Source: Bifidobacterium castoris
GTDB lineage: Bacteria > Actinomycetota > Actinomycetes > Actinomycetales > Bifidobacteriaceae
NCBI RefSeq assembly: GCF_003952025.1
Contig: NZ_QXGI01000002.1
Coordinates: forward strand, 416,669 to 480,668
DNA: 64,000 nt
Direction: 5' to 3'
Shown: in pieces, positions 48,771 to 57,616 of the stretch
Layout of the letters: each line of letters starts with the position of its first letter
How positions within the stretch are numbered: position 1 is the first letter of the stretch
Position numbers and translations under genes: made by a program
The notes under the pieces: model-generated
Told to the model about the DNA's origin: nothing
Database searches by the model: none
The model's input: only the letters and a program-made list of their open reading frames with translations

Positions 48771-48905
48771 CCGTTCCGTCGACCGCTTCGACGTTCCGAC
48801 CCGCAAAGCCGCCTGTCTTCGTCCCGTTTTCGTCGGTCGCGTCGACGGATTGGGACGCTAAGGGCCCGATTAGCGGGTGGGTTCGCCGACTGCGCCGATG
48901 GTTCG
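48771..48905. repeat. Degenerate repeat units downstream of dapE
   Basis: Two units related to those at 47060-47290: starting near 48771 (CGTCCCGTTCCGTCGACCG) and near 48823 (CGTCCCGTTTTCGTCGG). The second is alignable to 47204-47290 over about 90 bases, including CGGATTGG, CGCTA and GCGGGTGG. The rest of this gap, up to rne at 49220, has no supported gene. Confidence 0.6.
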
Positions 48906-49219
48906 GCACATGGACGTCCCCGCACCCATACCAACCCGCACCCACCATCGCCCGTTGGACCATGAGTTGTGTCATACTGAGACATGGCGGTTTTCTGCAA
49001 AAAATCGCCCAGCAACCGTTGGCGTTGATCCCCTCGTGTTGAACCCGGAAGAACGGGGTCGCAAACCGCGAGCGCCGGTGTCCGCCATCGCTTGAATTGA
49101 CTTTTGGATTGCCACCAGCGTGCGCGACCCGCGCGGCCATAGTGAGAGTATGGCGTGAGAACGCATGGGGCCAGGATGTCTGCGCCGTGATTGCAGCATG
49201 GCGCGCCGCTAGGAGCAAT

Positions 49220-52117
49220 GTGCCCAATTTAACTGATGATTTCGTCGCGAACGAAACCTCCGCATCCGCGGACAAGACCACTGAAAACACCGTCGCGCAG
49301 CCGGCGCCGCGCCGTCGCGGTCGCCGTGTCGTGCGTGACGCCGGCGCCGCGAACGCCGCCGTCGAGCTCAAGGTGGAGGAGCATGCGCCGCTGTTCCGCG
49401 AGCCGAGCGTGCCTGCGCTGCCCGCGTCGAAGCCTGCGCCGTCGATCACCTCGTCGAAGGACGGCAAGGATTCCGCTGACGGCGAACCGAAGCAGCGTCG
49501 CCGCCGCACCCGCGCAGCCGCATCGTCGTCGCGCGGCCGTTCCTCGGCCGCAACCGTCGATTCGCTCGACGACTTTCTCAGCGACGACGCCGACCGTGCA
49601 TCCGACCATGAGTCCGACCGCGCGTCGCACCGCCGCGCGTCGCGGCCGATGACGTCGCTGCTGTTCCAGGAGCCCGTCATCCCGCAGTCGGGCGACGACG
49701 ATGCCGACCGCCGTTCCCGCCGCAATGCCGCCGATGACGACGAGGACGAACCGGCGTCTCGCCGCCGTTCGCGCCGCGCATCGTCCGCCGATGGGGGCGA
49801 TGACGACGAGCCGTCGACGTCGTCGCGTCGCCCGCGCAGGGCGAAGTCCCAGGACGATGACGAGGAACCGTCGTCGCCGCGCGGCCGCCGTCGTACCCGT
49901 CGTGCGAACGACGTGCATGACGACGATGCGACCGAGACCACCGAGACGGGCGAGGAGACGACGGTCCGCGACTATCCCGACGGCGAAGAGGAGACGACGT
50001 CGACGCGCCGCCGTTCGCGCAGGTCGAACCGTCGCCTCAACGCGCAGGAGCGTCGTGCCGCGGCCGAGGTCGAGCAGATCGAGGAGGACCTCGTGCTCGA
50101 CGACATCACGTATGCGCCGATCGACGACGCCATCGCCCGCACCGCGAAGAAGAAGGCGGCCGACGAGGACGATGAAGATGACGAGACGCCGATGCGCACG
50201 CGCCGCCGTCGCCGTTCGCGCCGTTCGCAGGACGCCGACGCCGAGACGTCCAAGAACGACAAGAACGACGACGAAGAGGCCGGGGAGCACGTCGATGACG
50301 ACGAGGAGGCGTCGGTCACGCGTCGCCGTCGCCGCCGCCGCGGCGGCAAGAACGCCGAGGAGGAGACGCCGGTGCACCGCTCGCGCAAGCAGCAGTACAT
50401 TGACGAGATCACCGACGTCGAAGGCTCCACGCGTCTTGAGGCGAAGAAGCAGCGCCGCCGCGACAACCGCCGCGAACGCAGCCGTCAGAACCAGCTGCTC
50501 GAGCAGGACTTCCTCGCGCGCCGCGAGAACGTCGACCGACTGATGGTCGTGCGTCAGCGCGACCGCCACACGCAGATCTCGGTGCTTGAGGACAACGTGC
50601 TTGTCGAGCATTACGTCTCCGACATCCAGGAGGTAGCGACGGTCGGCAACATCTACCTCGGCCGCGTGCAGAACGTGCTGCCGAGCATGGAGGCCGCCTT
50701 CGTCGACATCGGCCAGGCGCGCAACGGCGTGCTCTACGCGGGCGAGGTCAACTGGGACACGACGCGTCTGGAGGGGCAGCCGCGGCGCATCGAGCTCGCG
50801 TTCCGCTCCGGCGACCCGGTGCTCGTGCAGGTGACGAAGGATCCGATCGGCCACAAGGGCGCGCGTCTGACGAGCCAGGTGACGCTTGCGGGTCGTTTCC
50901 TCGTGCTCGTGCCGTCGGGCGGCATGACCGGCGTCAGCCGCAAGCTGAGCAGCCGTGAGCGCAGCCGTCTGAAGTCGATCGTGTCGAAGGTCGCGCCGAA
51001 GGACATGGGCGTCATCATCCGCACGGCCGCTGAGGGCGCGCCCGAGGAGGCGATCGTCAAGGACATGGAGCAGCTCGCGCACCAGTGGGAGCAGATCCAG
51101 AAGAAGTTCGAGGAGTTCCGCCACGGCAAGCGGCCGAAGCTGCTGCAGGGCGAGCCGGATATGGCGATCCGCGTCGTGCGCGACATCTTCAACGACGACT
51201 TCCGCAAGATGATCGTCGAAGGCGATGGCGTCTACGAGCGCATCGAACAGTATCTCGACACGATGGCGCCCGACCTGAGTTCGAAGCTGGAGAAGTGGGA
51301 TCCTGCCGAGCATGAAGGCAAGGACGTGTTCGACAAGTGGCAGATCGACTCGCAGCTGCGCAAGGGCATGGAACGTCAGGTGTACCTGCCGTCCGGCGGC
51401 TCGATCGTCATCGACCGCACCGAGGCGATGACGACGATCGACGTGAACACCGGCCGCTTCATCGGCCGCGGCAAGTCGCTCGAGGAGACGGTGACGCGCT
51501 GCAACCTCGAGGCGAGTGAGGAGATCGCGCGGCAGCTGCGTCTGCGCGACATCGGCGGCATGGTCATGATCGATTACGTGGACATGGTGATGCCGGCGAA
51601 CCGCGACCTTGTGCTGCGTCGGCTCGTCGAGTGTTTGGCGCGCGACCGTACGAAGCATCAGGTGGCCGAGGTCACATCGCTGGGCTTGGTGCAGATGACG
51701 CGCAAGCGCATCGGCCAGGGCCTCGTCGAGGCCTTCTCCGAGGAGTGCCCGACGTGCAAGGGACGCGGATTCATTGTGCACGACGAACCGACGATCTCCG
51801 GCGACTACGACGATCCGTACGCGCTCAAGGGCGGTGACCCGTTCGTCAAGACGAACAAGCACGGCCATGGCAGCGAAGCGCACGGCGGCTCCGGTTCGCA
51901 CAGTTCGCACGGCTCACATGGCTCCGGCCGCGGGACGTCGTCCGCTCGTGGCGCATCGGTGCCGCAGGGGTCGTCCGACGCCGTCAAGCAGAAGCTCGCG
52001 CAGATCGCGGCGGCGGCCGTGGCCGCGACGAACGCCGAAGAGGAGATCCACGACGCGCTCAACGAGGCCGAAAACCTTGAGGTGCAGATCGAGCACATCG
52101 AGGAGAACGAGGAGTAG
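49220..52117 (+). CDS. rne: Ribonuclease E/G family endoribonuclease
   Basis: Main endoribonuclease of mRNA decay and rRNA processing in actinobacteria. The 965-residue protein has an N-terminal tail of about 420 residues with alternating acidic and Arg/Ser-rich tracts (RRRRTRAAA, RRRRRRGGKN), then the S1 domain (about 450-530, HYVSDIQEVATVGNIYLGRV). The catalytic Asp pair is D741 (TIDVNTGRF) and D785 (MIDYVDMVM), and the zinc-link is C843-P-T-C846. The C-terminal region is Gly/Ser/His-rich. GTG 49220 was taken because AGGAG lies four bases upstream and the frame fits MPNLTDDF; upstream frame has no similarity. Normally followed by rplU. Confidence 0.93.
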   Translation: MPNLTDDFVANETSASADKTTENTVAQPAPRRRGRRVVRDAGAANAAVELKVEEHAPLFREPSVPALPASKPAPSITSSKDGKDSADGEPKQRRRRTRAAASSSRGRSSAATVDSLDDFLSDDADRASDHESDRASHRRASRPMTSLLFQEPVIPQSGDDDADRRSRRNAADDDEDEPASRRRSRRASSADGGDDDEPSTSSRRPRRAKSQDDDEEPSSPRGRRRTRRANDVHDDDATETTETGEETTVRDYPDGEEETTSTRRRSRRSNRRLNAQERRAAAEVEQIEEDLVLDDITYAPIDDAIARTAKKKAADEDDEDDETPMRTRRRRRSRRSQDADAETSKNDKNDDEEAGEHVDDDEEASVTRRRRRRRGGKNAEEETPVHRSRKQQYIDEITDVEGSTRLEAKKQRRRDNRRERSRQNQLLEQDFLARRENVDRLMVVRQRDRHTQISVLEDNVLVEHYVSDIQEVATVGNIYLGRVQNVLPSMEAAFVDIGQARNGVLYAGEVNWDTTRLEGQPRRIELAFRSGDPVLVQVTKDPIGHKGARLTSQVTLAGRFLVLVPSGGMTGVSRKLSSRERSRLKSIVSKVAPKDMGVIIRTAAEGAPEEAIVKDMEQLAHQWEQIQKKFEEFRHGKRPKLLQGEPDMAIRVVRDIFNDDFRKMIVEGDGVYERIEQYLDTMAPDLSSKLEKWDPAEHEGKDVFDKWQIDSQLRKGMERQVYLPSGGSIVIDRTEAMTTIDVNTGRFIGRGKSLEETVTRCNLEASEEIARQLRLRDIGGMVMIDYVDMVMPANRDLVLRRLVECLARDRTKHQVAEVTSLGLVQMTRKRIGQGLVEAFSEECPTCKGRGFIVHDEPTISGDYDDPYALKGGDPFVKTNKHGHGSEAHGGSGSHSSHGSHGSGRGTSSARGASVPQGSSDAVKQKLAQIAAAAVAATNAEEEIHDALNEAENLEVQIEHIEENEE

Positions 52118-52190
52118 GCCTCCGCGGTCCGCTGGCTGTCCGCGGGACGCGTTGCCCGTGGGCGTGTGCCCGCGTGTGCATATGCAGTCT

Positions 52191-52234
52191 GAACGGCCAT
52201 GGGTGGAGGCTGACGCTTCCGCCCACGGCCGTTC
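52191..52234 (+). terminator. Hairpin downstream of rne
   Basis: An imperfect 20-bp stem (52191-52210 with 52215-52234) lies about 75 bases past the rne stop, followed by TGCATTTT. It is a probable terminator that separates rne from the pilus locus. Confidence 0.6.
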
Positions 52235-53150
52235 TGCATTTTCCGATGGGCCGTTTTTGCAGTTCGGACGCGGCCTTCGGCCGCCCCGCTTTGTGCGTCT
52301 CTGTGCGCGGATGGCGGCTATGGCCGCGTTGCGATCATCTGAGGTGCGGTGTGCGGCAAGGACGCTCGCCGGGGTATGCGGTTGGGTGCAGATTGGGGCG
52401 GATACGTTCGCTGGGGCGGTCTGTTGCGATCGTGGTGGGGCGGATTGGGGCGGTCGAGTCCGCGGAATCGGACGATTGCGGTGGTCGTTTATGTTTGATT
52501 GTGCGTGGGGCCACCGGGGGAGGGGGAAACGTCCGGGACTCGGGAGGCAATTGCGCGGAAGGGGCGAAGGCTGGGATGGGGCAATGGGAAGCGAATTGGC
52601 CGGCGAATGCGTACGTTGTCAGGAGCTGGTTCGGGATGGGGTCGGCGGGGGTCATGTGGGGATGGTCCGGATGTGCGGGTTGCCGACGGATGATGTAGAC
52701 TGCCGCAAAACGGGCCGAAACTCGCGCGGAGAGGCCCTGATAGACTCGAATCGTGGGACAGATAAGTGAGATGGATTGTGAAAAGTGTGTGGGGAAAGGC
52801 GTCGAATCGATTGGTGTGGCGAGGTTTTCGTGATTGAATGGATAATCCACAGACAACAGCTGCTGCGGATGCCCGACTCGCCCCCACGGCGAAACGCCGA
52901 TGCGAACGTTTGAGGAGTGTATCTTAAGCGGTTCAGTTTTGTCGGATGTACGCATTACTATTCAGCTTCAGGTAAAATGCGGTACATATGCAAAACGAAG
53001 GCGTTGCCACCGGTAGAGGAGGGATGCGACTGCGAAGGATTGCAGACGGATTCACCACAGCATCCAGCTGGTCGGCAATGCCAGAAAGCACTTGGAGGAA
53101 TCGTTCTGGTCCGCCTTGGTCCAGAAGAAGGAGCAAAAGGGGAAGAACCT
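52235..53150. promoter_or_regulatory. Long non-coding stretch upstream of the pilus operon
   Basis: About 900 bases without a supported gene. Base composition drops from GC-rich to mixed near 52750. An imperfect inverted repeat (ATGTACGCAT at 52946-52955 and ATGCGGTACAT at 52977-52987) lies about 165 bases before the tip adhesin; possible -10 boxes are TACTAT (52956) and TAAAAT (52973), with poor -35 partners. An untranslated leader of more than 150 bases is likely. Confidence 0.4.
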
Positions 53151-56100
53151 ATGAGGATGAAGCACGGGAGCGGCCGCGGGGTGGCCACATCGGCAAAGCC
53201 CCGCCTGCTCGCTGCATTCACGGCGGTGGCGATGATGTTCGCCACCGCCGTTCCCGCGTTGACGCCGAGGACGGCCCGGGCGGCCGAAGCGGGTATCTGC
53301 GCACCGCAGGATATCACGATGGGCGACGACACCTCGGATGCGCAGATTGATGATGGCATCGCCACATGGGTCGGCCGTGACATGTATGTGGGCGCTCCCA
53401 CGGGTGCGGACACTTACAATGCTTCGACGGAGCCATATCCTTCCTACGCCGTTGAAGCGGAGGGCACGACGCTTGTCGCGGGTAAGCTCGCGATCAATGC
53501 AAAGAAGGAGAGCTGGGGCGGTCGCGGATTCCGTTTCGGTATTGTGGGCTTTGGTGCGCAGTATAGGCCACTGGCGGGTAGCGATTCGCTCGTGGTCAAT
53601 AACACTAACAGCATTATCAATCTAACTGACCTCTATGGTCAAGCAGTAAGCGCTTTGGGCTACTACGACACAGGTCGAGGTTGGATCGGCACCACCACGG
53701 ATGACGAATCCAACTACAACGCGAAGATCAACGGCGTGGAAAGCGCGGCCATCGGTCTGAAGGGGCAAACGCCTGGACAAGACTATACGGATGGCGTGCC
53801 GGCAAATTCCGGATGGAAATCGATCTACAGCACCAGCGCAGGCAGCGTGGTCAATTGGGGGCAGACTAATCCACTGGAGACGGTCAATCTAAACGGTGAC
53901 ACTCGTGATTACAGTGAAAACACGAAGGCGATCACTGAGCTTTCTGATATGCTGGGTGCTATTCCCGGGCAGGAGACCTCTAAAGTCACTGTGGATCTGA
54001 CCGCGCCTTCCACCGACGTAGAATATGGTTATATCAGGAATAAATACAATTCTGACAAGAAGAACGAAGACGGCACGGCCGTCCATATTGGCGTCAAGGT
54101 GACTTTCAATGATTCGAATTACAAAGAGAAGATGATTGAATTCGATGGTGGAAGCCAAAATAAGAACTCCACCATCGTGTTCGACGTGAACGCCACTGAT
54201 CTCAACAGCGACGGCGCAAATGGCCTGGTGTTCTCGTTCAAGAACATCAACGAGGGTGCATCGGTCGTTATCAACGTCAAAGGCAATCAGGCCGTTGAAT
54301 TCCATAATGGTTGGCGTTTCTGGTGGAACGGCGACGACATCAGCAACGGATATGTGTGGGATGCTCCCGAGGAAACCAAGAAGGCATATGAGCAGGCTTC
54401 TCAGGCCATTATGTGGAACTTCCAGAATACGCCTAAGCTTACTATTCATGGTGGCGTGTTGACTGCCGGACAGGCGCAGCGTTGGGCTAACACAACCAAC
54501 GAAGATATGGGTGGCCAGATTATAGCGGGAACCACTTCTGACGTCGCGGTTACCGTGCAGGACGATCCGGCGGCAGCCATGATCGGTTCCATCCTTGTGC
54601 CGCGTGGCTCGTTCGAGGACCATGTCACGACCAACGGCCGTGTATGGGTTGGTCAGGACTTCATGATGTACAACCCAACGGTTGCGGTGAATTTCCCCGA
54701 TGGAGTCGGTGAAGGCGATTCCTCATCCGTCATCGACATGGATCAGGAGCGTCATAACTTCCCCTGGAGGGGCTCGCTGCGCAGCGAATGCTCCACCATC
54801 AGCTGGACCAAGGTCGATGAAAGCGGCAATACGCTTCCGGGATCCACATGGGGTGTCTATAAGAACGAGGAGGATGCCGTTGCCGAGCAGAACGCCCTTT
54901 ACCCTGCGGTCAAGGACAATGACATTCCTTCCGGTGACTGGGATACAGCCGACGGCAAATTCCGCGTGGATTCCCTTGAACCGGATGCCACGTATTACAT
55001 CAAGGAGCTGACGGCTCCACAAGGGTACGTGAAATCAGACAACATCTACGCCATCCATACCACAAACACGGGCTCCATCTCGAATAAAGAGATTATTGCC
55101 GTCTACGACAAGGATGGGAATCCGATCGAAGATCAATCTCAGTGGGGAATCAAGAATGATGTTCCCGGAACGGATGGTGGTACTGTTCCCGGCATCATCA
55201 ACAAACCCCAAGGCGGATCAGTGCAGTGGGGCAAGTACGCCGATGGCGACTCGTCGCACAAAGGTCTTCCCGGCTCCGTCTGGACGCTGACCAAGACGGA
55301 TGCAGACGGGTGGTCCCAGGAGATCGCCGACAACACCAAAGCCGTGGAAGGCATCCAGCTGTTCAACGGTGAAAACGACGTGACCTCTGGCGCGCTGGAA
55401 GTCAACGAGGGAAGCACACTGAACCTGACGGCCAAAGTACTTCCCGAAGATGCGACCCAGGATGTGACTTGGTCCTCCTCCCTTCCGGATGATGTGGAAG
55501 TGCAGGATGGGCACGTCACCGTGCTGCATGTGCCTGCGAATAACGAGCCGGTGGTGATTACCGCAACCACCGTAGACACCAATGCAAGTGGTGACCGCCT
55601 TGAAGCGCATGTCACGTTGACGGTCAAGTCGGTCGAGCTCAACAGCCTCACCCTGAAATACAACGGTCAGGAGGCTCCTGCCAGCATTTCGACGACTGTG
55701 GGGAACACCATCACCCTGACGGCAACGGCCGATCCAGGTGTGCTCAACAGCAGCATCACATGGGAATCCTCGGATCCTTCTGTGGCGACTGTGGACAACG
55801 GTGTGGTCACGCCGCTTAAGGCCGGCACCACGACCATCTGGGCCAAGTGCAAGGATGACCAGACTAAGTGGAAGTCCGTTGAAATCAAGGTGACGAATCC
55901 CGTATCCAATACAACGGCTGTATACGTGCATTGGCTCAATGCGTCCACTGCACCGCGCATTCACTATTGGGATTCCAATGGTGAAGGCTCCGAATGGAAT
56001 ACGCGGCCTGCCATGGAGCCGGCATCATGTGCAGGGTCTGACTGGTATAAATATGATGTGCCGATTGTCGGGAAATCCTTCAATGTCAAGGTAACGATGG

Positions 56101-57446
56101 GCAGCGATACTAATGCCTATAAGGTCAATGGTTCCGATGACATATCGATTGCCGGCACTGAGAAGGCATACAATATCGATAACGGAAAGGTGAACTCCGG
56201 AGCGCCGTCTGGCTGTTCCGTCACCCGCAGCGCTGCTCGTGATGCTGCGCCTTTGCAAGCAAGCGACGACGCCGAATCGGTTTCCTCTCCCAAGCAGGAT
56301 GCCGAAGATACCGCTTCATTGCAAACCTTCCGCAAAGCGCGTATGCAGATCCAGGGAAGGGACGCCGCCTATGTGGATTCCAACTCCCAGATCGGCCAGT
56401 TCACCATTCTGAACCTGCCGGCGGGCGACTACACGCTGCAGGAGAAGACGGCTCCGTCCGGCTACCTGTTGAATCCGACCGTATACACGTTCACGATCGG
56501 CTCTGATGGCAAGGTCACATGGACGGGCGATGTGAAGCCCTCCATCGTGGGCGACATGGGCTGGATCTCCGATAAGCCCACGCAGGTGGTTTGGGAGAAG
56601 GTCGACAGCGATGATGACGATGCGCCGTTGGCCGGTTCCGGCTGGACGATCGAGCAGAAGATCCTTGACGAAGAAGGTCAACCGACCTGGAAGACGATCA
56701 ACGAGGTGCTGGATTGCACGCAGTCTCCGTGCGATGCCTCGGTGACCTACAAGGATGAGGATCCTGAGCCCGGTAAGTTCCTTGTCAAGAAACTGCCGGT
56801 CGGTACCTACCGCATCACGGAGACCACTGTTCCGACAGGATACGAGGCCGAGGACGTCTCATACGAATTCGAGATCAAGGCTGATGGTGAAGGTGTTGTG
56901 ACGGTTACCGGAAGTCCTATCGGAAACAAGCGTCTGCTTGGTACGGTTGACTGGACAAAGGTCAGCTCCGAGGCGCTGGATACGCCTCTTGCGGGCGCCG
57001 AATGGAAGATCAAGTTCAAGGCGGAAGGAGCGGCGGACTTCGGTGATGAATACACTGTTACGGACTGCACAAGCGGTACTTGCGCTGTTCCGGAAGACGC
57101 CTCTCAGCCCGCATGGACCTATGATCGCGATGCCACGACTGGTGTGTTCAAGCTCAGCGATCTCGCCTGGGGCGAGTATCAGTTCACCGAATCGAAGGCA
57201 CCTGATGGGTATTATCCGTCCGACAAGACCTACACATTCACGGTCTCCAAGGACAGCCTTTCGGGCATCACGATCTCCGTTGACGGCGGCGCACCGCTTG
57301 CTGGCGGCAACACGATCCCGAACACTCCGGGCTTCGAACTGCCGGCTACCGGCGGCGAAGGCAACACGCTGATTGTGCTGTTCGGGTTTGCGCTTACAGC
57401 GATATCGATGCTAGGCTATGCGATAGCGATGCGTAAGCGCGTCTAG
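53151..57446 (+). CDS. Pilus tip adhesin with choice-of-anchor, Cna_B, Ig-like and starch-binding-like domains
   Basis: A 1431-residue LPXTG surface protein, probably the minor pilin at the pilus tip. Signal peptide at 1-44 (FTAVAMMFATAVPALTPRTARA). Residues 50-510 are an adhesin domain ending GSILVPRGSFEDHVTTNGRV, as in choice-of-anchor A proteins. Cna_B/SpaA domain 1 is at about 547-630. Domain 2 starts at about 688 (GSVQWGKYADGDSSHKGLPG) and its last strands are only at about 1078-1105 (QFTILNLPAGDYTLQEKTA). Between them lie two BIG2 Ig-like domains (about 732-826 and 828-918) and a starch-binding-like module (about 920-1010, AVYVHWLNAS, IHYWDSNGEG, WYKYDVP). Cna_B domains 3 and 4 (1144-1246, 1264-1375) follow, then LPATG at 1397-1401, a membrane segment and RKRV. 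The pilin and sortase genes follow. Confidence 0.85.
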   Translation: MRMKHGSGRGVATSAKPRLLAAFTAVAMMFATAVPALTPRTARAAEAGICAPQDITMGDDTSDAQIDDGIATWVGRDMYVGAPTGADTYNASTEPYPSYAVEAEGTTLVAGKLAINAKKESWGGRGFRFGIVGFGAQYRPLAGSDSLVVNNTNSIINLTDLYGQAVSALGYYDTGRGWIGTTTDDESNYNAKINGVESAAIGLKGQTPGQDYTDGVPANSGWKSIYSTSAGSVVNWGQTNPLETVNLNGDTRDYSENTKAITELSDMLGAIPGQETSKVTVDLTAPSTDVEYGYIRNKYNSDKKNEDGTAVHIGVKVTFNDSNYKEKMIEFDGGSQNKNSTIVFDVNATDLNSDGANGLVFSFKNINEGASVVINVKGNQAVEFHNGWRFWWNGDDISNGYVWDAPEETKKAYEQASQAIMWNFQNTPKLTIHGGVLTAGQAQRWANTTNEDMGGQIIAGTTSDVAVTVQDDPAAAMIGSILVPRGSFEDHVTTNGRVWVGQDFMMYNPTVAVNFPDGVGEGDSSSVIDMDQERHNFPWRGSLRSECSTISWTKVDESGNTLPGSTWGVYKNEEDAVAEQNALYPAVKDNDIPSGDWDTADGKFRVDSLEPDATYYIKELTAPQGYVKSDNIYAIHTTNTGSISNKEIIAVYDKDGNPIEDQSQWGIKNDVPGTDGGTVPGIINKPQGGSVQWGKYADGDSSHKGLPGSVWTLTKTDADGWSQEIADNTKAVEGIQLFNGENDVTSGALEVNEGSTLNLTAKVLPEDATQDVTWSSSLPDDVEVQDGHVTVLHVPANNEPVVITATTVDTNASGDRLEAHVTLTVKSVELNSLTLKYNGQEAPASISTTVGNTITLTATADPGVLNSSITWESSDPSVATVDNGVVTPLKAGTTTIWAKCKDDQTKWKSVEIKVTNPVSNTTAVYVHWLNASTAPRIHYWDSNGEGSEWNTRPAMEPASCAGSDWYKYDVPIVGKSFNVKVTMGSDTNAYKVNGSDDISIAGTEKAYNIDNGKVNSGAPSGCSVTRSAARDAAPLQASDDAESVSSPKQDAEDTASLQTFRKARMQIQGRDAAYVDSNSQIGQFTILNLPAGDYTLQEKTAPSGYLLNPTVYTFTIGSDGKVTWTGDVKPSIVGDMGWISDKPTQVVWEKVDSDDDDAPLAGSGWTIEQKILDEEGQPTWKTINEVLDCTQSPCDASVTYKDEDPEPGKFLVKKLPVGTYRITETTVPTGYEAEDVSYEFEIKADGEGVVTVTGSPIGNKRLLGTVDWTKVSSEALDTPLAGAEWKIKFKAEGAADFGDEYTVTDCTSGTCAVPEDASQPAWTYDRDATTGVFKLSDLAWGEYQFTESKAPDGYYPSDKTYTFTVSKDSLSGITISVDGGAPLAGGNTIPNTPGFELPATGGEGNTLIVLFGFALTAISMLGYAIAMRKRV

Positions 57447-57616
57447 GCAAAACAATCAACGATGAACAATTAAAGATTTGGGGCCGTCAACGTTGGTCAT
57501 CGCCATAGGCGGCCCTCCCTTGCTCCGAATCATCCGATTCATGGCTGGGGGGAAGTAAACAAGATTTTATGAATCACCTGATTTATAAAATTTGAAAATC
57601 AATCGAAGGAGATAAC

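Noticed and set aside
49229-51910. 893-codon open frame opposite rne
   Set aside because: RNase E/G motifs on the plus strand are unambiguous; the mirror frame has no recognisable domain.
52846-52860. ATAATCCACAGAC considered as a DnaA box or origin
   Set aside because: A single box with a mismatch, and no cluster, AT-rich unwinding region or dnaA/dnaN genes are present.
52335-52955. 206-codon open frame on the minus strand upstream of the pilus operon
   Set aside because: Pro/Ser/Thr-rich with no domain, no ribosome binding site and coding bias that does not fit.
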